Virus record (IMG/VR): IMGVR_UViG_3300035670_000137
Span: 1 to 64,000 of that record
Direction: 5' to 3' (one strand)
Source of the DNA: a virus
DNA length: 64,000 bases
Made by a program: the position numbers and the translations under genes. Numbering within the stretch: position 1 is the stretch's first letter; each line of letters starts with the position of its first letter. Below the pieces are notes generated by a model. The model was not told where the DNA came from and made no database searches. It worked only from the letters and a program-made list of their open reading frames with translations. Below, piece by piece: positions 1-10,279 of this stretch.

Positions 1-164
1 GTAGCATAAAAATTCCCGTCATAATTAAGACGAGTTGTATTTGATGGATTTGTAGTGCCACCATCAAATGTTCCTGCAGTTTTTGTAGTACCGTTATACT
101 TTATATAGGCTAAGCCTGTGCTACCGGCTACTAAGCCGGTAGATACGTCTCTTTGGTTACTCAT
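1..164 (-). CDS. Tail fibre-type protein, N-terminal part (runs off the window)
   Basis: An open frame on the minus strand starts with ATG at 164-162 and runs off the left edge. The 54 visible residues begin MSNQRDVSTGLVAG and continue as a Thr/Asn/Gly-rich stretch with a YDGNFYAT segment, typical of trimeric phage fibre or collar proteins. It follows three other fibre-type genes in the same direction with a gap of only 3 bases to the gene upstream, so it is probably a further adhesin or a capping part of the fibre. The C-terminal part is missing and the family cannot be fixed. Confidence 0.6.
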   Translation of the reverse strand, partial: MSNQRDVSTGLVAGSTGLAYIKYNGTTKTAGTFDGGTTNPSNTTRLNYDGNFYA

Positions 165-167
165 AGG

Positions 168-566
168 TTACTCACTTAAGGTTAATCTAGCAGCAGCTCT
201 CTTTTCTAATACATCTGCTGGTACTTCTTTACCTGTTTCAGCCTGCCTCGTTATATACCAGTCTGTTGTAGTAAGATACATCTGAGCTTCACCTTTTTCT
301 TTTAGTAATACCTCATCAGGAGTTAAGCTAGGAGATTCTACTTTAGCTTTTATATGACTCCAATCTACTCCAGCATATGGATCTTCTTTAGGACTTAGAT
401 CTGGAGCATAGCTAAGAATATAATTATCTAACTCTGTTCCTTGAGGTAGTGTACCATCTAATTTCTTATCTATTCTAACATTAAGATAAGACTTTTTTAA
501 GCCATCATCAGTAGAGTACTCTACTACAACATGTGGTGCTTCAAAATTAACTATTTTATATTTCAT
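168..566 (-). CDS. Tail fibre assembly/accessory-like protein
   Basis: A 132-residue protein. Its C-terminal part (about residues 95-130, including TTDWYITRQAETGKEVP and then a Leu/Arg/Ala helix) resembles the end of phage fibre-assembly or fibre-hinge proteins, where a 'TDWY...R..E.G..VP' segment is common. The N-terminal half is a beta-rich unknown region. It lies immediately after the glycine-rich adhesin gene in the same transcript, the usual place for a fibre chaperone. The resemblance is from memory of the motif only. A small structural fibre protein is an equally good reading. Confidence 0.5.
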   Translation of the reverse strand: MKYKIVNFEAPHVVVEYSTDDGLKKSYLNVRIDKKLDGTLPQGTELDNYILSYAPDLSPKEDPYAGVDWSHIKAKVESPSLTPDEVLLKEKGEAQMYLTTTDWYITRQAETGKEVPADVLEKRAAARLTLSE

Positions 567-1478
567 TTAAGATACTGCTCCATAAACTGTTGCTGGCTGA
601 GATCCGCCTGACCACGTTACTGAGTAACCATTGAGGGCGATTGCTTTGCCGCCGGCTCCTCCTGAGTATCCACCACTACTAGATCCACCTGCCGCTCCCC
701 ATCCACCACCACCACCACCTGCATTACCTCCTCCAGACCCATTTCCACCAGATACTCCAGCACCTCCACCAGATCCTCCGGTAATAGAGGCACCGGACAT
801 CATCGCTCCACCTGTTCCTCCACCACTTCCACCATACCCACCAACACCATAAGAAAATCCAGTAGTCACTGTTGGGCCTGTTAATGTTGAGGACGGAAAT
901 ACTCTGCCACCTCCTCCGCCTGTAACGTGATTAGATAAATACATTAGAGATGATGGATATCCATTTGCTCCACTATTGCCAATAGACCCACCACTGCCTC
1001 CATAGACTTGCACTTGATTATTACAATCACCTCCAACCCCTCCACCAGCACCTCCTCCACCCCCAGAAATATACGGGTACGGTGTAACAATAGATTGCGT
1101 TCCTCCACCCCCTCCACCCCCTCCACCTATATAAGATGAAGCAGAATTGATGGTGCAATTGCATCCAAGAGAAATGGCATTTCCACCAGCGGCACCATTT
1201 AGTCCAAGGGTATTCCCTGCGCCTTTACCGCCCTTACCCATGATGAAACCATTGTTGATGATGGTCAGACCGGCAGGGAAAGATCCGGTGGTTAATGCCG
1301 GCGTTGCGGTGTTGTCACTCCAAATGTAGACACCAGATCCGATGGTGATGGTGGCATCGCCACTCCCTGAGTACCCGTTGGCATCCGCCCATGTACGCAG
1401 GTTGAGTTCTTGCTGATTGGTTGAGACGGTTGCCACGAACGGGCCACCTAAGCTCATAATCATCTGTCTAATGCCCAT
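567..1478 (-). CDS. Glycine-rich tail fibre adhesin
   Basis: A 303-residue protein with a short ordered N-terminus (about 1-80) followed by runs of 4-9 glycines separated by short loops (residues about 80-290). This layout matches glycine-rich receptor-binding adhesins such as gp38 of T-even-like phages and similar proteins at fibre tips, in which polyglycine helices pack into a sandwich and the loops bind the receptor. Its start overlaps the stop of the larger fibre gene by one base, so the two are translationally linked. Receptor specificity would lie in the variable loops between glycine runs. The receptor cannot be predicted. Confidence 0.7.
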   Translation of the reverse strand: MGIRQMIMSLGGPFVATVSTNQQELNLRTWADANGYSGSGDATITIGSGVYIWSDNTATPALTTGSFPAGLTIINNGFIMGKGGKGAGNTLGLNGAAGGNAISLGCNCTINSASSYIGGGGGGGGGTQSIVTPYPYISGGGGGAGGGVGGDCNNQVQVYGGSGGSIGNSGANGYPSSLMYLSNHVTGGGGGRVFPSSTLTGPTVTTGFSYGVGGYGGSGGGTGGAMMSGASITGGSGGGAGVSGGNGSGGGNAGGGGGGWGAAGGSSSGGYSGGAGGKAIALNGYSVTWSGGSQPATVYGAVS

Positions 1479-3451
1479 TACTTAGCTCCTGACATTATTG
1501 CCTCAGTGGCAGATAAGAACCAAATGGATGCTATACCTCTTAAAGGTATAGTTAAATTACCGGCAGTTGCTGATCCTGCTTTACGTAAGGTTAAACTAGC
1601 TCCCTGAGTAACGGTTAGGTCTCCAGCACTATTATTATATAAAGATATAATATCGCCGGCTGCATAAATATTTGCTGGAATAGTTATACCAGCAGTTATA
1701 GATATGCACTTACCTAGATCTGCCAGTACCGCTGTACCTGAAGTTGAGCTAACTGGTACACTGCGTAATCTATCTACATAAGCAGTTGTTGCTATAGTAG
1801 TGTTATTTGTGGCCCAAGCCTGGGTAGTTCCAGTAGCTGTACTAGATACAGTTCCTGAGCCTGTTAAATTTGTAGCATTTGTAGCATTTGTTACATAGTT
1901 AGTACTTATTAAACTAGTAATATCAGTACCGCTAGCGGCCGAAATACTACCAGAGCCAGCTCCTTTTAATATACCTGAAGCAGTAATTACTATCTGCTTT
2001 TCAGTAGCTAATTCAGCTAAAGCTGTTTGTACAGTATTACTGGCAATATCTCCTGACGGGGTGAATGATACATCTGATGCCGATGGATTATATACTACAT
2101 AACCATCAATCTCACACATTACCTGATCGCCTGCTACGCAGGCCTGCCCTAGAGTTACTGATGTTGTACTTGTTTCAGTATAGTCTGAGGGAAATAACCT
2201 TACGCCATTAACAAATATACGTGTTTGGCCCTTAGCTAATACATAAGTACCTGTAGTAAATACGGTTTGACCCGCTGTAGCAGTATACGTTAGTCTAGAA
2301 GAAGTTAGAGTAGTTCCAAAGTTGGTACCAGTTGCTACTGGAGTACCCCAGTAGTAGCTACCCACACCATTCGTCATTAGTACTTTACCGGACGTAGCTC
2401 CTGGAATCAAGTTATTAATGGCACTAGAACCATCTCCTGCACCTGTACCTCCGCGAGCAACTTCAACCTGATTAGAACCATTACCAGCATATGTAGCAAA
2501 ATACGCAAGAGCTAATGTAGTTCTTGCGGCCGTTGCATCTGCATCATCTAGTAAAGAACGTCCGAAAGATGTGCATGTTATTTCTTCGACTACACCTGCA
2601 CCTGCTGAGCTTCTACCAAGTAATTTATCAGTAGCTGATACGTTCTGTATTTTTGCATAAGTTACTGCACTATTAGTAATACCTGTAGTACCTACAGTGC
2701 CCCATCCGATTGTAGAGCCAGATTCACGTAGTACAAAACCAGATGATGGAGTTGCAGTAATATCTGCAACATTACCGATAGAGTTTGTAGATCTGCCAAT
2801 AACTGTAAGAGCACCGGACTGTCTTAACTTAGCATCTGTTACTACATTAGTTTGAATAGTAACTACACCAGTTGTACTTACGGTAGCATCTGTATTAAAA
2901 GTAGTAGTAGGTATAAAGTGCTTAGTACTGGCACCATCGCCTACTACTATTTTATCGTTAGTAGTATCCCACTGTATTCTACCTTCCGTAGTAGGTGTAA
3001 TGCCTGCTTCTAGTGTTAAAGTCGGTGTGGTTAAAGTAGGGCTACTATTAAATACTAATACGCCGGAACCGGTTTCATCTGAAACTACCCCCGCCAGTTC
3101 GGCCGAGGTAGTTGAAGAAAATACTGATAACTTATCAGAAGTAGAAGTAAGTGTAACACCTGTAGGTATGGTAGAACCGTTAACCTGAGCACTAGGTCCT
3201 ATATTAATATTGTATACAGACGCCATGTCTGCCCAGGTATTTAGATTTTGTCCGAGAGGTATACCTGTTGTACCTGTCCACAGTTCCCACTTACTAGATG
3301 CTGAATTCCACCTAGTTGAAAAATCTGGTTGGCCTGTAGCAGCAGTTCGTGCAGGATCTAAACCTACTGCCAGGTCATCAATACGAGCATCTAACTCGCT
3401 TAAAAAATTTGCATATAAACTAGTTAGTACTGGTTTACTATGATCGGCCAT
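1478..3451 (-). CDS. Large tail fibre protein
   Basis: A 657-residue Thr/Ser/Ala/Gly-rich protein. Around residues 70-300 it has the repetitive 'tLTTPTLTLEAGITP', 'VTDAKLRQSGALTVIGRS' and 'DADATAARTTLALA' segments that are widespread in side-tail-fibre and long-tail-fibre proteins. Around residues 395-440 is a 'VFTTGTYVLAKGQTRIFVNGVRL' beta-sandwich type domain also known from fibre shafts. No catalytic motif is visible. It lies 3 bases downstream of the tip protein J gene and directly before the glycine-rich adhesin, so it is probably the shaft that carries that adhesin. Confidence 0.8.
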   Translation of the reverse strand: MADHSKPVLTSLYANFLSELDARIDDLAVGLDPARTAATGQPDFSTRWNSASSKWELWTGTTGIPLGQNLNTWADMASVYNINIGPSAQVNGSTIPTGVTLTSTSDKLSVFSSTTSAELAGVVSDETGSGVLVFNSSPTLTTPTLTLEAGITPTTEGRIQWDTTNDKIVVGDGASTKHFIPTTTFNTDATVSTTGVVTIQTNVVTDAKLRQSGALTVIGRSTNSIGNVADITATPSSGFVLRESGSTIGWGTVGTTGITNSAVTYAKIQNVSATDKLLGRSSAGAGVVEEITCTSFGRSLLDDADATAARTTLALAYFATYAGNGSNQVEVARGGTGAGDGSSAINNLIPGATSGKVLMTNGVGSYYWGTPVATGTNFGTTLTSSRLTYTATAGQTVFTTGTYVLAKGQTRIFVNGVRLFPSDYTETSTTSVTLGQACVAGDQVMCEIDGYVVYNPSASDVSFTPSGDIASNTVQTALAELATEKQIVITASGILKGAGSGSISAASGTDITSLISTNYVTNATNATNLTGSGTVSSTATGTTQAWATNNTTIATTAYVDRLRSVPVSSTSGTAVLADLGKCISITAGITIPANIYAAGDIISLYNNSAGDLTVTQGASLTLRKAGSATAGNLTIPLRGIASIWFLSATEAIMSGAK

Positions 3452-3454
3452 ATT

Positions 3455-6400
3455 TTAATATCCTTTTACAAACCAACTTACATTATACGTACCAAATGTA
3501 GGAGGTGAACCAGTTGATGAATTGAATAAATATACTCTAAAACTTTGTGGGTACCCTATTGCATTACCTGAAGTATTGCTACCAACTAGGGTAAATGTAA
3601 AAGTATTTGCTGTATAAGATGTTATAGTAAATATACCTGACAGTGCAGTACCTGAAGAGAAATAAACTCTTACATTCTGCCCCGTTATTAGTCCATGCCC
3701 AGTGGCTGTAACTGTGCAGGAATTACTAGTCAGAGTATATGCTCCGGTAAGTACCGTATCTTTATAATCATATACAGTAGTTAAAGAACTACTAGAGTTA
3801 GGTGTAACTATTAAGCTAGTAACATCAATAAACTCTTTATTAAAGTTTATTACTTGCCCTTGTGATGTTACTGCTGCTGTGGCGGCATCCGATATGGATT
3901 TAGCATTAAGTAGTACATTTAAATTATGGAACTGTACTACATCATTTGCATCAGCTGAATTAACAGTTAGAGTTATACGTACGTATCTAAAATTAACTCC
4001 AAATACTTCCCATACTCCTGGATACGCTTTATAACTAGTATCATTCCCCGTCCAGCGCTCTCCAGAGTTAGCCCAGGAACTAATCTCTATCTTAGGTATT
4101 ATAGTAAGCGCACCACTATCAACACGGTCTAGAGAAGTTATAATCTTACTACTTCCTAGTATTGTGCCAATATCCCAGGTTTCTGAATATGAACCACTTA
4201 ATACAGTTGGAGATATAAATTTAGTATATCCGTCTGAAACTTGTGAATCTGGAGATGTCCAAGCATGGGTAGCTACAGTTACTGTTAGTCCTGAACCACT
4301 ACCAGATACAGTTGTGGTAGTTGTACCAGCTCCCGGAGCTACTGTGTAGTTACCAGGCTGTATAATTTGTAAGGTTGCCGCCGCGGATCCACTTAAAGTT
4401 AGTACTTTAGCGTGGGCCTTAATAGTGTTAGTACCGCCATTAATTTCTACTATATCTCCAATAGCATACCCTGTACCACCAGATACTATAGATATACTAT
4501 ATACACGTAAACTAGTAAAATGTTGCTGGTACTGTTCTGTAATATTAACTGGTAGTACTACGGAGCCATTTGTATATGGATCATATACAGCATTTGTATA
4601 GTCTACCGCTATTGTATTGCCATTGGTAGGGCTATTAATTACGGCATAATTAGTATTAAGAATCCCGTGGTAAACGAAATCAGGTGGTTCTGCAACTTCT
4701 GCTGTTCTACTTATAGGGTCCGATTCTACATTATCTGTGTCAACGGTAGCAATCCAATAAGTATACGTTCCCTTCTTAAGTTCTGTAATAGTTGTGAACG
4801 CACCGTCCTTACGACCTAAATCTAACGCTGTAGCCCAATTAGCACCAGTTCTAATAACATAGTGACTGACGGGTAGGGATGTAGGTTCTGGGGAAGTCCA
4901 AGTTAACATGACTGTATTATCAATAACTTGTGGGAAGAAATTAGTAGGTGGAACAGGTTTTAGCTTTTCCACAGTTTTCACATACCCAGTAGACTCACGT
5001 CTTAAATTATCTACAGTATATATTGTGAACTGTCTATTTCCTACCCAATCTGCAGGAAGTGTTATAGTATTAGAATTTGTCACATACTCTGTACTATTAT
5101 AAGCCACCTTATAATGCTTTAGACCAAACTGAGGATTTAAATTATTTGACCAAGTTAAAGTAACAGTAGCTGATGTACTAGAAGTATCAAAATATGAGTA
5201 TTCCGCTCCAGTTATATTAGGTACAATATCTGCGGTAAAAGCTACCATACGAACTACTGAAGAATACTCATTATCTGTATCGATAGCTTTTATATACCAA
5301 GTTCCATTACCTGTTATAGCATTAACAGGTACAGTTACAGATGTAGCATTTCCTTTGTATATAAAGTTACCTAAGCCCCAGTCCTCATCTATAATACGTA
5401 CTTCATATGCCGATATTGGTAAATATCCTGAATTAGAAGAAATAGTAGGAGAGGGCCAACTTAATACTACTGAAGTCCCATTTACTGATACAGTGACCTC
5501 CCCGACTTGGGCAGGTCTATACCTAGTAATAGTTTTTGTACTAATTGCGGATGACACTCCATTATTATCAATTACATAAATACTAAAATCTTTGGTATCT
5601 ATCCAATTTGCTTGAGTAATAAAGTTAGTAGCAGTCTGTACAAAATCTAAACCACTATATACTATTCTATAGTACTTAACTCCAAATTGTGGTGTTGCTT
5701 CCGGCCAGTTTAATCTAACCTGAGCTGCTGTAGCTTGATCATCAAAGAAATTAACTGATATGTTGTCTGAAACTATAGGAGATATAGTATTATAAATAAA
5801 TTGTGTAGACTGTGCCGTTGACCAACGATTTGTAGCATCTCTAGCTTTTATATAATAAGTATAAGTCCCTGTAGCTAGTAAGTTTACTATTGTACTAGTA
5901 CTAGTTCCATAGTATACTCTGTCTGCATCATTGGTTCCCCATCCTGAATTAATAGTACGAACTTCATATGCAACAACATCCAATGACTCACTCTCTGTCC
6001 AAGACAACTCTAATCCACTATTTACAGCGTTATTTGCAAATAATGTTGGTGGTGATGGTGGAACTAAGTCATCTAGTAGAATAGATCTCGCTAATACACT
6101 ATAATTATTTCTTGTATCGAATGCTTTAATATACCAGGTCTGTCCTAAACTATTAATAATATTAGGAACAATGGCTGTATTAGCCATACCACTATAAATA
6201 TAGTTAGAATCTCCCCAATTTTGATCATCTACACGTATTTCATATCCAGCCACAGGTAAAGATCCCTGTGTAGGGGGGTCCCAGGTAAAATTCATCACTA
6301 CTTCATTACTAATCTTGGTTAGAGATATAGTAGGTGAAGGCATTTGGCCTGGAGGCCCAATAGTAAGTAATTTATTAGTTACGTTAGACCTATTACCTAG

Positions 6401-9400
6401 TTTATCTACTACTACCCAACTTAGAGTACGATCAGAGGTCCAGTTGGCTGGAATTGTTACATAGGTAGCATTAACCCTGATTGGAGTTTCATTACCGTTT
6501 GTAAACTCATAGTAGTCTAACCCAAATAACGGAGATATTTGGACCCACTTAAACATAACTGTAGAGCTTGAAGTACTAGTCTCCTGAAAATCTGTATCTA
6601 TAGTACCTAAGAATACTGTAGGTACTGGTGCCGAATAGAAGCTAGCACTATTAGATACTGAAGTCTTAGAGTCGTCTGAATGTGTTAATATATTACCATA
6701 ATTTCTTACGGATTCCTGATTAATTGTAGGTATATCTAAAGAGTATGTTACAAAATTATTACCTGCATTAGTTACTGTAAATACACCGTTATAGTTATAT
6801 GGTATAAACTCTCTAACTATAATTTTTGTACCTATAGGGTAGGGTGTATAAACATATGGATTAAAATATATTGTTGCTGTTTTTAGTATATTATCGTATA
6901 CTACACTAGTTGTATTACTAGATATCCCGCTATAGTTGCCACTAGAGTCAATAGCTTTAATGTAATAAGTATCTGTACTTAGATAAGTTGGTGGAGTTAC
7001 TTTGCAGAAAGCCTCGGCACCTCGATATATATACCCACTATCTTCTCCCCAGTTAGTATCACTAGTACGTACTTCGTATCCCCATATATCTATTTCTGTG
7101 CTAGGATTCCATGATACTAACACGCTTGTATCACTCACTGAAGTGTTTATTCCAGATATTTGAGGAGGTGCTAGAGTTTTTCCATATACTATTGCGGTTG
7201 CAGTTGCTGGTATTAGTGTTAACCTACCTATAGCATTAAGTGCCCACACCTTTACTTCATATGTGCCTGGTACTACATCATTAAGATCAGCTTGTGGAGT
7301 ATTAATAAATATTTCTTCTGACCAATTGCCTACATCTCGTTTATACATTAATTTGTATCTATTTGCAAACTGTACTGGCTCCCAAGCCGCAGATAGTTTT
7401 ACAACTACGTTGCCTTTAGTAGCATATAGACTTTCTACTAATGTTAGAGATTGTGGGGTGGCTGGATTGGCTGATAAATTTGAATAGTCTCTTTGTTCTA
7501 ATTGTGTGCCGTTTTCAATATAACTATATTTTGTTGGTTCGTGTTTAACTGCAGTAATAGAGAAAATACTATTATCTTCTTCAGTTACTGCTAGTACACG
7601 GAATTGCTGTATTTCGACAGTATCTGCATATGCTACCCATATACTGCCAACTTGTGGTAGTTCTGGAAGTGCAGTAGATAAAGTTAATATATTTTCAGAA
7701 TTAATACTAGATATAGTAGCTGACTGTATAGTGCCATCTGCTTTAAAAGCATTGAAAGTATAAGTTTCGCCTACATCCATCTCCATGGCTGAGTCTATTT
7801 TAATATGGGTAGTATCTATACTTTGTACAACTCTACCACCTAAACGAACTCCTGCTCTAGCTGGATCGGCAACTTTAATAATATTACCAGGACGAGCCGT
7901 TGCACCCTCTAGACCTGTCTTAAAGCTTACTACATCTGTCTCATATTTTTCAGTATATAGAATCCATTCACCGACTCGGTGGGCTTGCCCACGACTGGTG
8001 CAGCCTACTGCTATTACATCTGTCTCTATAATACCATACTGTTTAACGGCTTCATCGTCTTGCACATATTCTACCTTAGGACGACACATATCTTTCATGT
8101 CGTTCCAAGTTACTAATGCTACTGTATGCCTAGTTTTTTCACTAGATCCTGAGTATGTGAATACTCCATCAATTACGTTAGCCTGTGAGAATAGATGTGA
8201 AGCATCTGCCGGGGCATCTTGAATAGCTGTAATTGTACCTGCTGACCAGTATAACATGCCTCTAAAGATGGAGGCCATATCATTAAGTACTTTAAAAGCA
8301 TCCTCTCTAGATTGAATATACATATTACATGTAAATCTAGGCTCTATCAGCCCATCCCCTAATCCAGATATTACTGGCTCATCGCAGTACTGTCCTATAG
8401 TGTATAAAGCCCATTTATCAACCAGTGCGTCATCTATGTAGTTTCCTAATCCATATCTATCGTTGGTTATAAGATCATATAAACACCAAGCGGGGTTATT
8501 GGACCAAGCAATTTTAAATGTGCCATCCCATGGCCCAGTATACGTGCGTTTTAAAGGGTCATAATTTACAGGTACTTTAATCTTTAATAGTTTAACATCA
8601 TATGCACGATTAGGTATACTGTCAAACTGAGAGGAGTCTATACTAATACCGACAATAGCTGAGTTTGGATACCTGAATTTACCGTATGTTATCTCTGTTT
8701 CTAGATCTAACCAAGTTTGATTACCGAGACTGCCTTTAATACTCTCATTAGTATTACGGGAGACTCTAGTCATCCAAGTACCTGGCTGTCCAAAAGGAAC
8801 GAATACACTTCTTTGATAGCGACTGCTAGCCTTACCAGATATAGAAATCTTGTTATCGTATCCTAGTTTGTACATCATATAAGACGTACATATACCATTT
8901 CCCGATGTTAGTATACGTATAGCCCTATCTGCTACCGCACCTACAGTAGAATAAAACGTAAGGCTATGTACTTGATTGCTTGGTAGTTCGGGCATAACAA
9001 CACTAATTATACCGCCAAGTAAAGACTCTTGTGTACTATAATCTGCGGACAGTGTTCCTGTAGCTATATTTGTCCAAGCTCCACCATTAGTAGATTCTTG
9101 TATGGTATAAGTAATATCGTCATAAGTAATAATATTACCTAACAATTTAGAAAATATAGAATTACTATTATGCGAGAAATTAACAGAAATGTATAAACCA
9201 GTAGTGCTGAAAGTATTAGTAGTTATAGTTGTAGCATTAGTAGTATTTGTATAGCTTTGTGCATTTTCCCAAATTGTACGAATAGAAGCTGGATACCAGC
9301 CTGAATCTGCTCCCAGAGTAGTAATATGTCTAGCATGTACTTCTAACTCTACAGATGTACCATTAGTATCGCCGGTTGTTGTATCCTGTACGAATAGTTG

Positions 9401-10270
9401 AGGTACTCCTATGGTTAAACGTACACCATCTAACTCCCCATTACTATTAGAGTAGGTACGTTCTACAGGTTCGGCAGCTAGCTGTGGTAAACTACCGTTT
9501 ACTGGTGTAATACCTTTAATGCGAGTATTAACTTCGCGTACACTTTCTACATTACTAAAACCGGCTATATATGATTGCTGTTGTGTACCAGTACGTGTAT
9601 CCCAAGAGAATCCTGAAAAATTATAAGTACCATCGAAATTCATTAAAGGAACTTCATTTAGGTATATAGACTTTTCTCCTGCAACCAGTCCTTCTATTTC
9701 CCCCTCACATAGTAGATCTACTACTTGTGCATAAGCTATAGAGCGAAGACTATCTGGGGCTTCTACTGCTGGGCGACTACCCCCTCCACCTTTACCTCCA
9801 CCACCTCCTTTAGAACCAACAATTGGGTATCGTGCAGCATATCCACCATTATGTACTCTAACATTATTACATATAAAAGTATGGTTTGGCTCTACAGTGA
9901 GATTGTATACAGGTTCTGCTTCTAGTACTTCTGCGGATATTATTGGACGAAGATGTCCCATACCATCTACTAGAGCATCTTTATTAGTCATTCCACCAAT
10001 ATCAATAAAATTATTATATTGGTTTAATACCCAGTGGTTAGGAGTTATATCAATAGATCCGTTCCAAAATCTTACGCGCAGTAAAGGTTCTGGATCTTCA
10101 TGAAAATGTGTTTCTACTACTTTGGATACAAAAACTTCACCCTTCTCATTAAAGGATAGAATCTCATCTCCAATTTGTACTTCTTCAATTGGTTTAGTAA
10201 GGCCATGTTCTAATTGGACTAATGAGCCCCTTCTAAAACATCCGCCTTTTGATCCAATAATACTAGTCAT
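3455..10270 (-). CDS. J: Tail tip attachment protein J with inserted Hint domain and FN3 repeats
   Basis: A 2271-residue central tail-tip protein that contacts the host at the start of infection. Residues about 170-900 match lambda J: 'SLRSIAYAQVVDLLCEGEIEG', then 'YTGPWDGTFKIAWSNNPAWCLYD', 'DKWALYTIGQYCDE' and 'GCTSRGQAHRVGEW'. Residues about 950-1900 hold six or more fibronectin-III-like repeats, each with a 'W..Y.VR......W' pattern and ending 'YYIKAID....YS'. Beta-rich C-terminal domains follow. Residues 11-141 are an intein-like Hint domain inside the glycine-rich N-terminus, listed separately. The length is about twice that of lambda J, mostly through the FN3 array. The gene is in order after I and K. 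Confidence 0.93.
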   Translation of the reverse strand: MTSIIGSKGGCFRRGSLVQLEHGLTKPIEEVQIGDEILSFNEKGEVFVSKVVETHFHEDPEPLLRVRFWNGSIDITPNHWVLNQYNNFIDIGGMTNKDALVDGMGHLRPIISAEVLEAEPVYNLTVEPNHTFICNNVRVHNGGYAARYPIVGSKGGGGGKGGGGSRPAVEAPDSLRSIAYAQVVDLLCEGEIEGLVAGEKSIYLNEVPLMNFDGTYNFSGFSWDTRTGTQQQSYIAGFSNVESVREVNTRIKGITPVNGSLPQLAAEPVERTYSNSNGELDGVRLTIGVPQLFVQDTTTGDTNGTSVELEVHARHITTLGADSGWYPASIRTIWENAQSYTNTTNATTITTNTFSTTGLYISVNFSHNSNSIFSKLLGNIITYDDITYTIQESTNGGAWTNIATGTLSADYSTQESLLGGIISVVMPELPSNQVHSLTFYSTVGAVADRAIRILTSGNGICTSYMMYKLGYDNKISISGKASSRYQRSVFVPFGQPGTWMTRVSRNTNESIKGSLGNQTWLDLETEITYGKFRYPNSAIVGISIDSSQFDSIPNRAYDVKLLKIKVPVNYDPLKRTYTGPWDGTFKIAWSNNPAWCLYDLITNDRYGLGNYIDDALVDKWALYTIGQYCDEPVISGLGDGLIEPRFTCNMYIQSREDAFKVLNDMASIFRGMLYWSAGTITAIQDAPADASHLFSQANVIDGVFTYSGSSEKTRHTVALVTWNDMKDMCRPKVEYVQDDEAVKQYGIIETDVIAVGCTSRGQAHRVGEWILYTEKYETDVVSFKTGLEGATARPGNIIKVADPARAGVRLGGRVVQSIDTTHIKIDSAMEMDVGETYTFNAFKADGTIQSATISSINSENILTLSTALPELPQVGSIWVAYADTVEIQQFRVLAVTEEDNSIFSITAVKHEPTKYSYIENGTQLEQRDYSNLSANPATPQSLTLVESLYATKGNVVVKLSAAWEPVQFANRYKLMYKRDVGNWSEEIFINTPQADLNDVVPGTYEVKVWALNAIGRLTLIPATATAIVYGKTLAPPQISGINTSVSDTSVLVSWNPSTEIDIWGYEVRTSDTNWGEDSGYIYRGAEAFCKVTPPTYLSTDTYYIKAIDSSGNYSGISSNTTSVVYDNILKTATIYFNPYVYTPYPIGTKIIVREFIPYNYNGVFTVTNAGNNFVTYSLDIPTINQESVRNYGNILTHSDDSKTSVSNSASFYSAPVPTVFLGTIDTDFQETSTSSSTVMFKWVQISPLFGLDYYEFTNGNETPIRVNATYVTIPANWTSDRTLSWVVVDKLGNRSNVTNKLLTIGPPGQMPSPTISLTKISNEVVMNFTWDPPTQGSLPVAGYEIRVDDQNWGDSNYIYSGMANTAIVPNIINSLGQTWYIKAFDTRNNYSVLARSILLDDLVPPSPPTLFANNAVNSGLELSWTESESLDVVAYEVRTINSGWGTNDADRVYYGTSTSTIVNLLATGTYTYYIKARDATNRWSTAQSTQFIYNTISPIVSDNISVNFFDDQATAAQVRLNWPEATPQFGVKYYRIVYSGLDFVQTATNFITQANWIDTKDFSIYVIDNNGVSSAISTKTITRYRPAQVGEVTVSVNGTSVVLSWPSPTISSNSGYLPISAYEVRIIDEDWGLGNFIYKGNATSVTVPVNAITGNGTWYIKAIDTDNEYSSVVRMVAFTADIVPNITGAEYSYFDTSSTSATVTLTWSNNLNPQFGLKHYKVAYNSTEYVTNSNTITLPADWVGNRQFTIYTVDNLRRESTGYVKTVEKLKPVPPTNFFPQVIDNTVMLTWTSPEPTSLPVSHYVIRTGANWATALDLGRKDGAFTTITELKKGTYTYWIATVDTDNVESDPISRTAEVAEPPDFVYHGILNTNYAVINSPTNGNTIAVDYTNAVYDPYTNGSVVLPVNITEQYQQHFTSLRVYSISIVSGGTGYAIGDIVEINGGTNTIKAHAKVLTLSGSAAATLQIIQPGNYTVAPGAGTTTTTVSGSGSGLTVTVATHAWTSPDSQVSDGYTKFISPTVLSGSYSETWDIGTILGSSKIITSLDRVDSGALTIIPKIEISSWANSGERWTGNDTSYKAYPGVWEVFGVNFRYVRITLTVNSADANDVVQFHNLNVLLNAKSISDAATAAVTSQGQVINFNKEFIDVTSLIVTPNSSSSLTTVYDYKDTVLTGAYTLTSNSCTVTATGHGLITGQNVRVYFSSGTALSGIFTITSYTANTFTFTLVGSNTSGNAIGYPQSFRVYLFNSSTGSPPTFGTYNVSWFVKGY
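9848..10240 (-). other. Hint (intein-like) domain inside protein J
   Basis: Codons 11-141 of J encode a 131-residue Hint domain. It starts with Cys11 (CFRRGSLVQLEHG), has the block-B TxxH motif as TPNHWVL (residues 76-82), and ends with the block F/G segment YNLTVEPNHTFICNN and VRVHN, where the last residue is Asn141. There is no room for a homing endonuclease, so it is a mini-domain. The residue after Asn141 is Gly rather than the Cys, Ser or Thr used by splicing inteins, which is how bacterial intein-like domains look. The flanks IIGSKGG and IVGSKGG are near-identical, as if the domain sits in a duplicated glycine-rich linker. Confidence 0.85.
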
Positions 10271-10279
10271 AGTATTCCT

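Noticed and set aside
631-852. Plus-strand Pro-rich open frame
   Set aside because: Shadow of the polyglycine codons of the adhesin on the minus strand.
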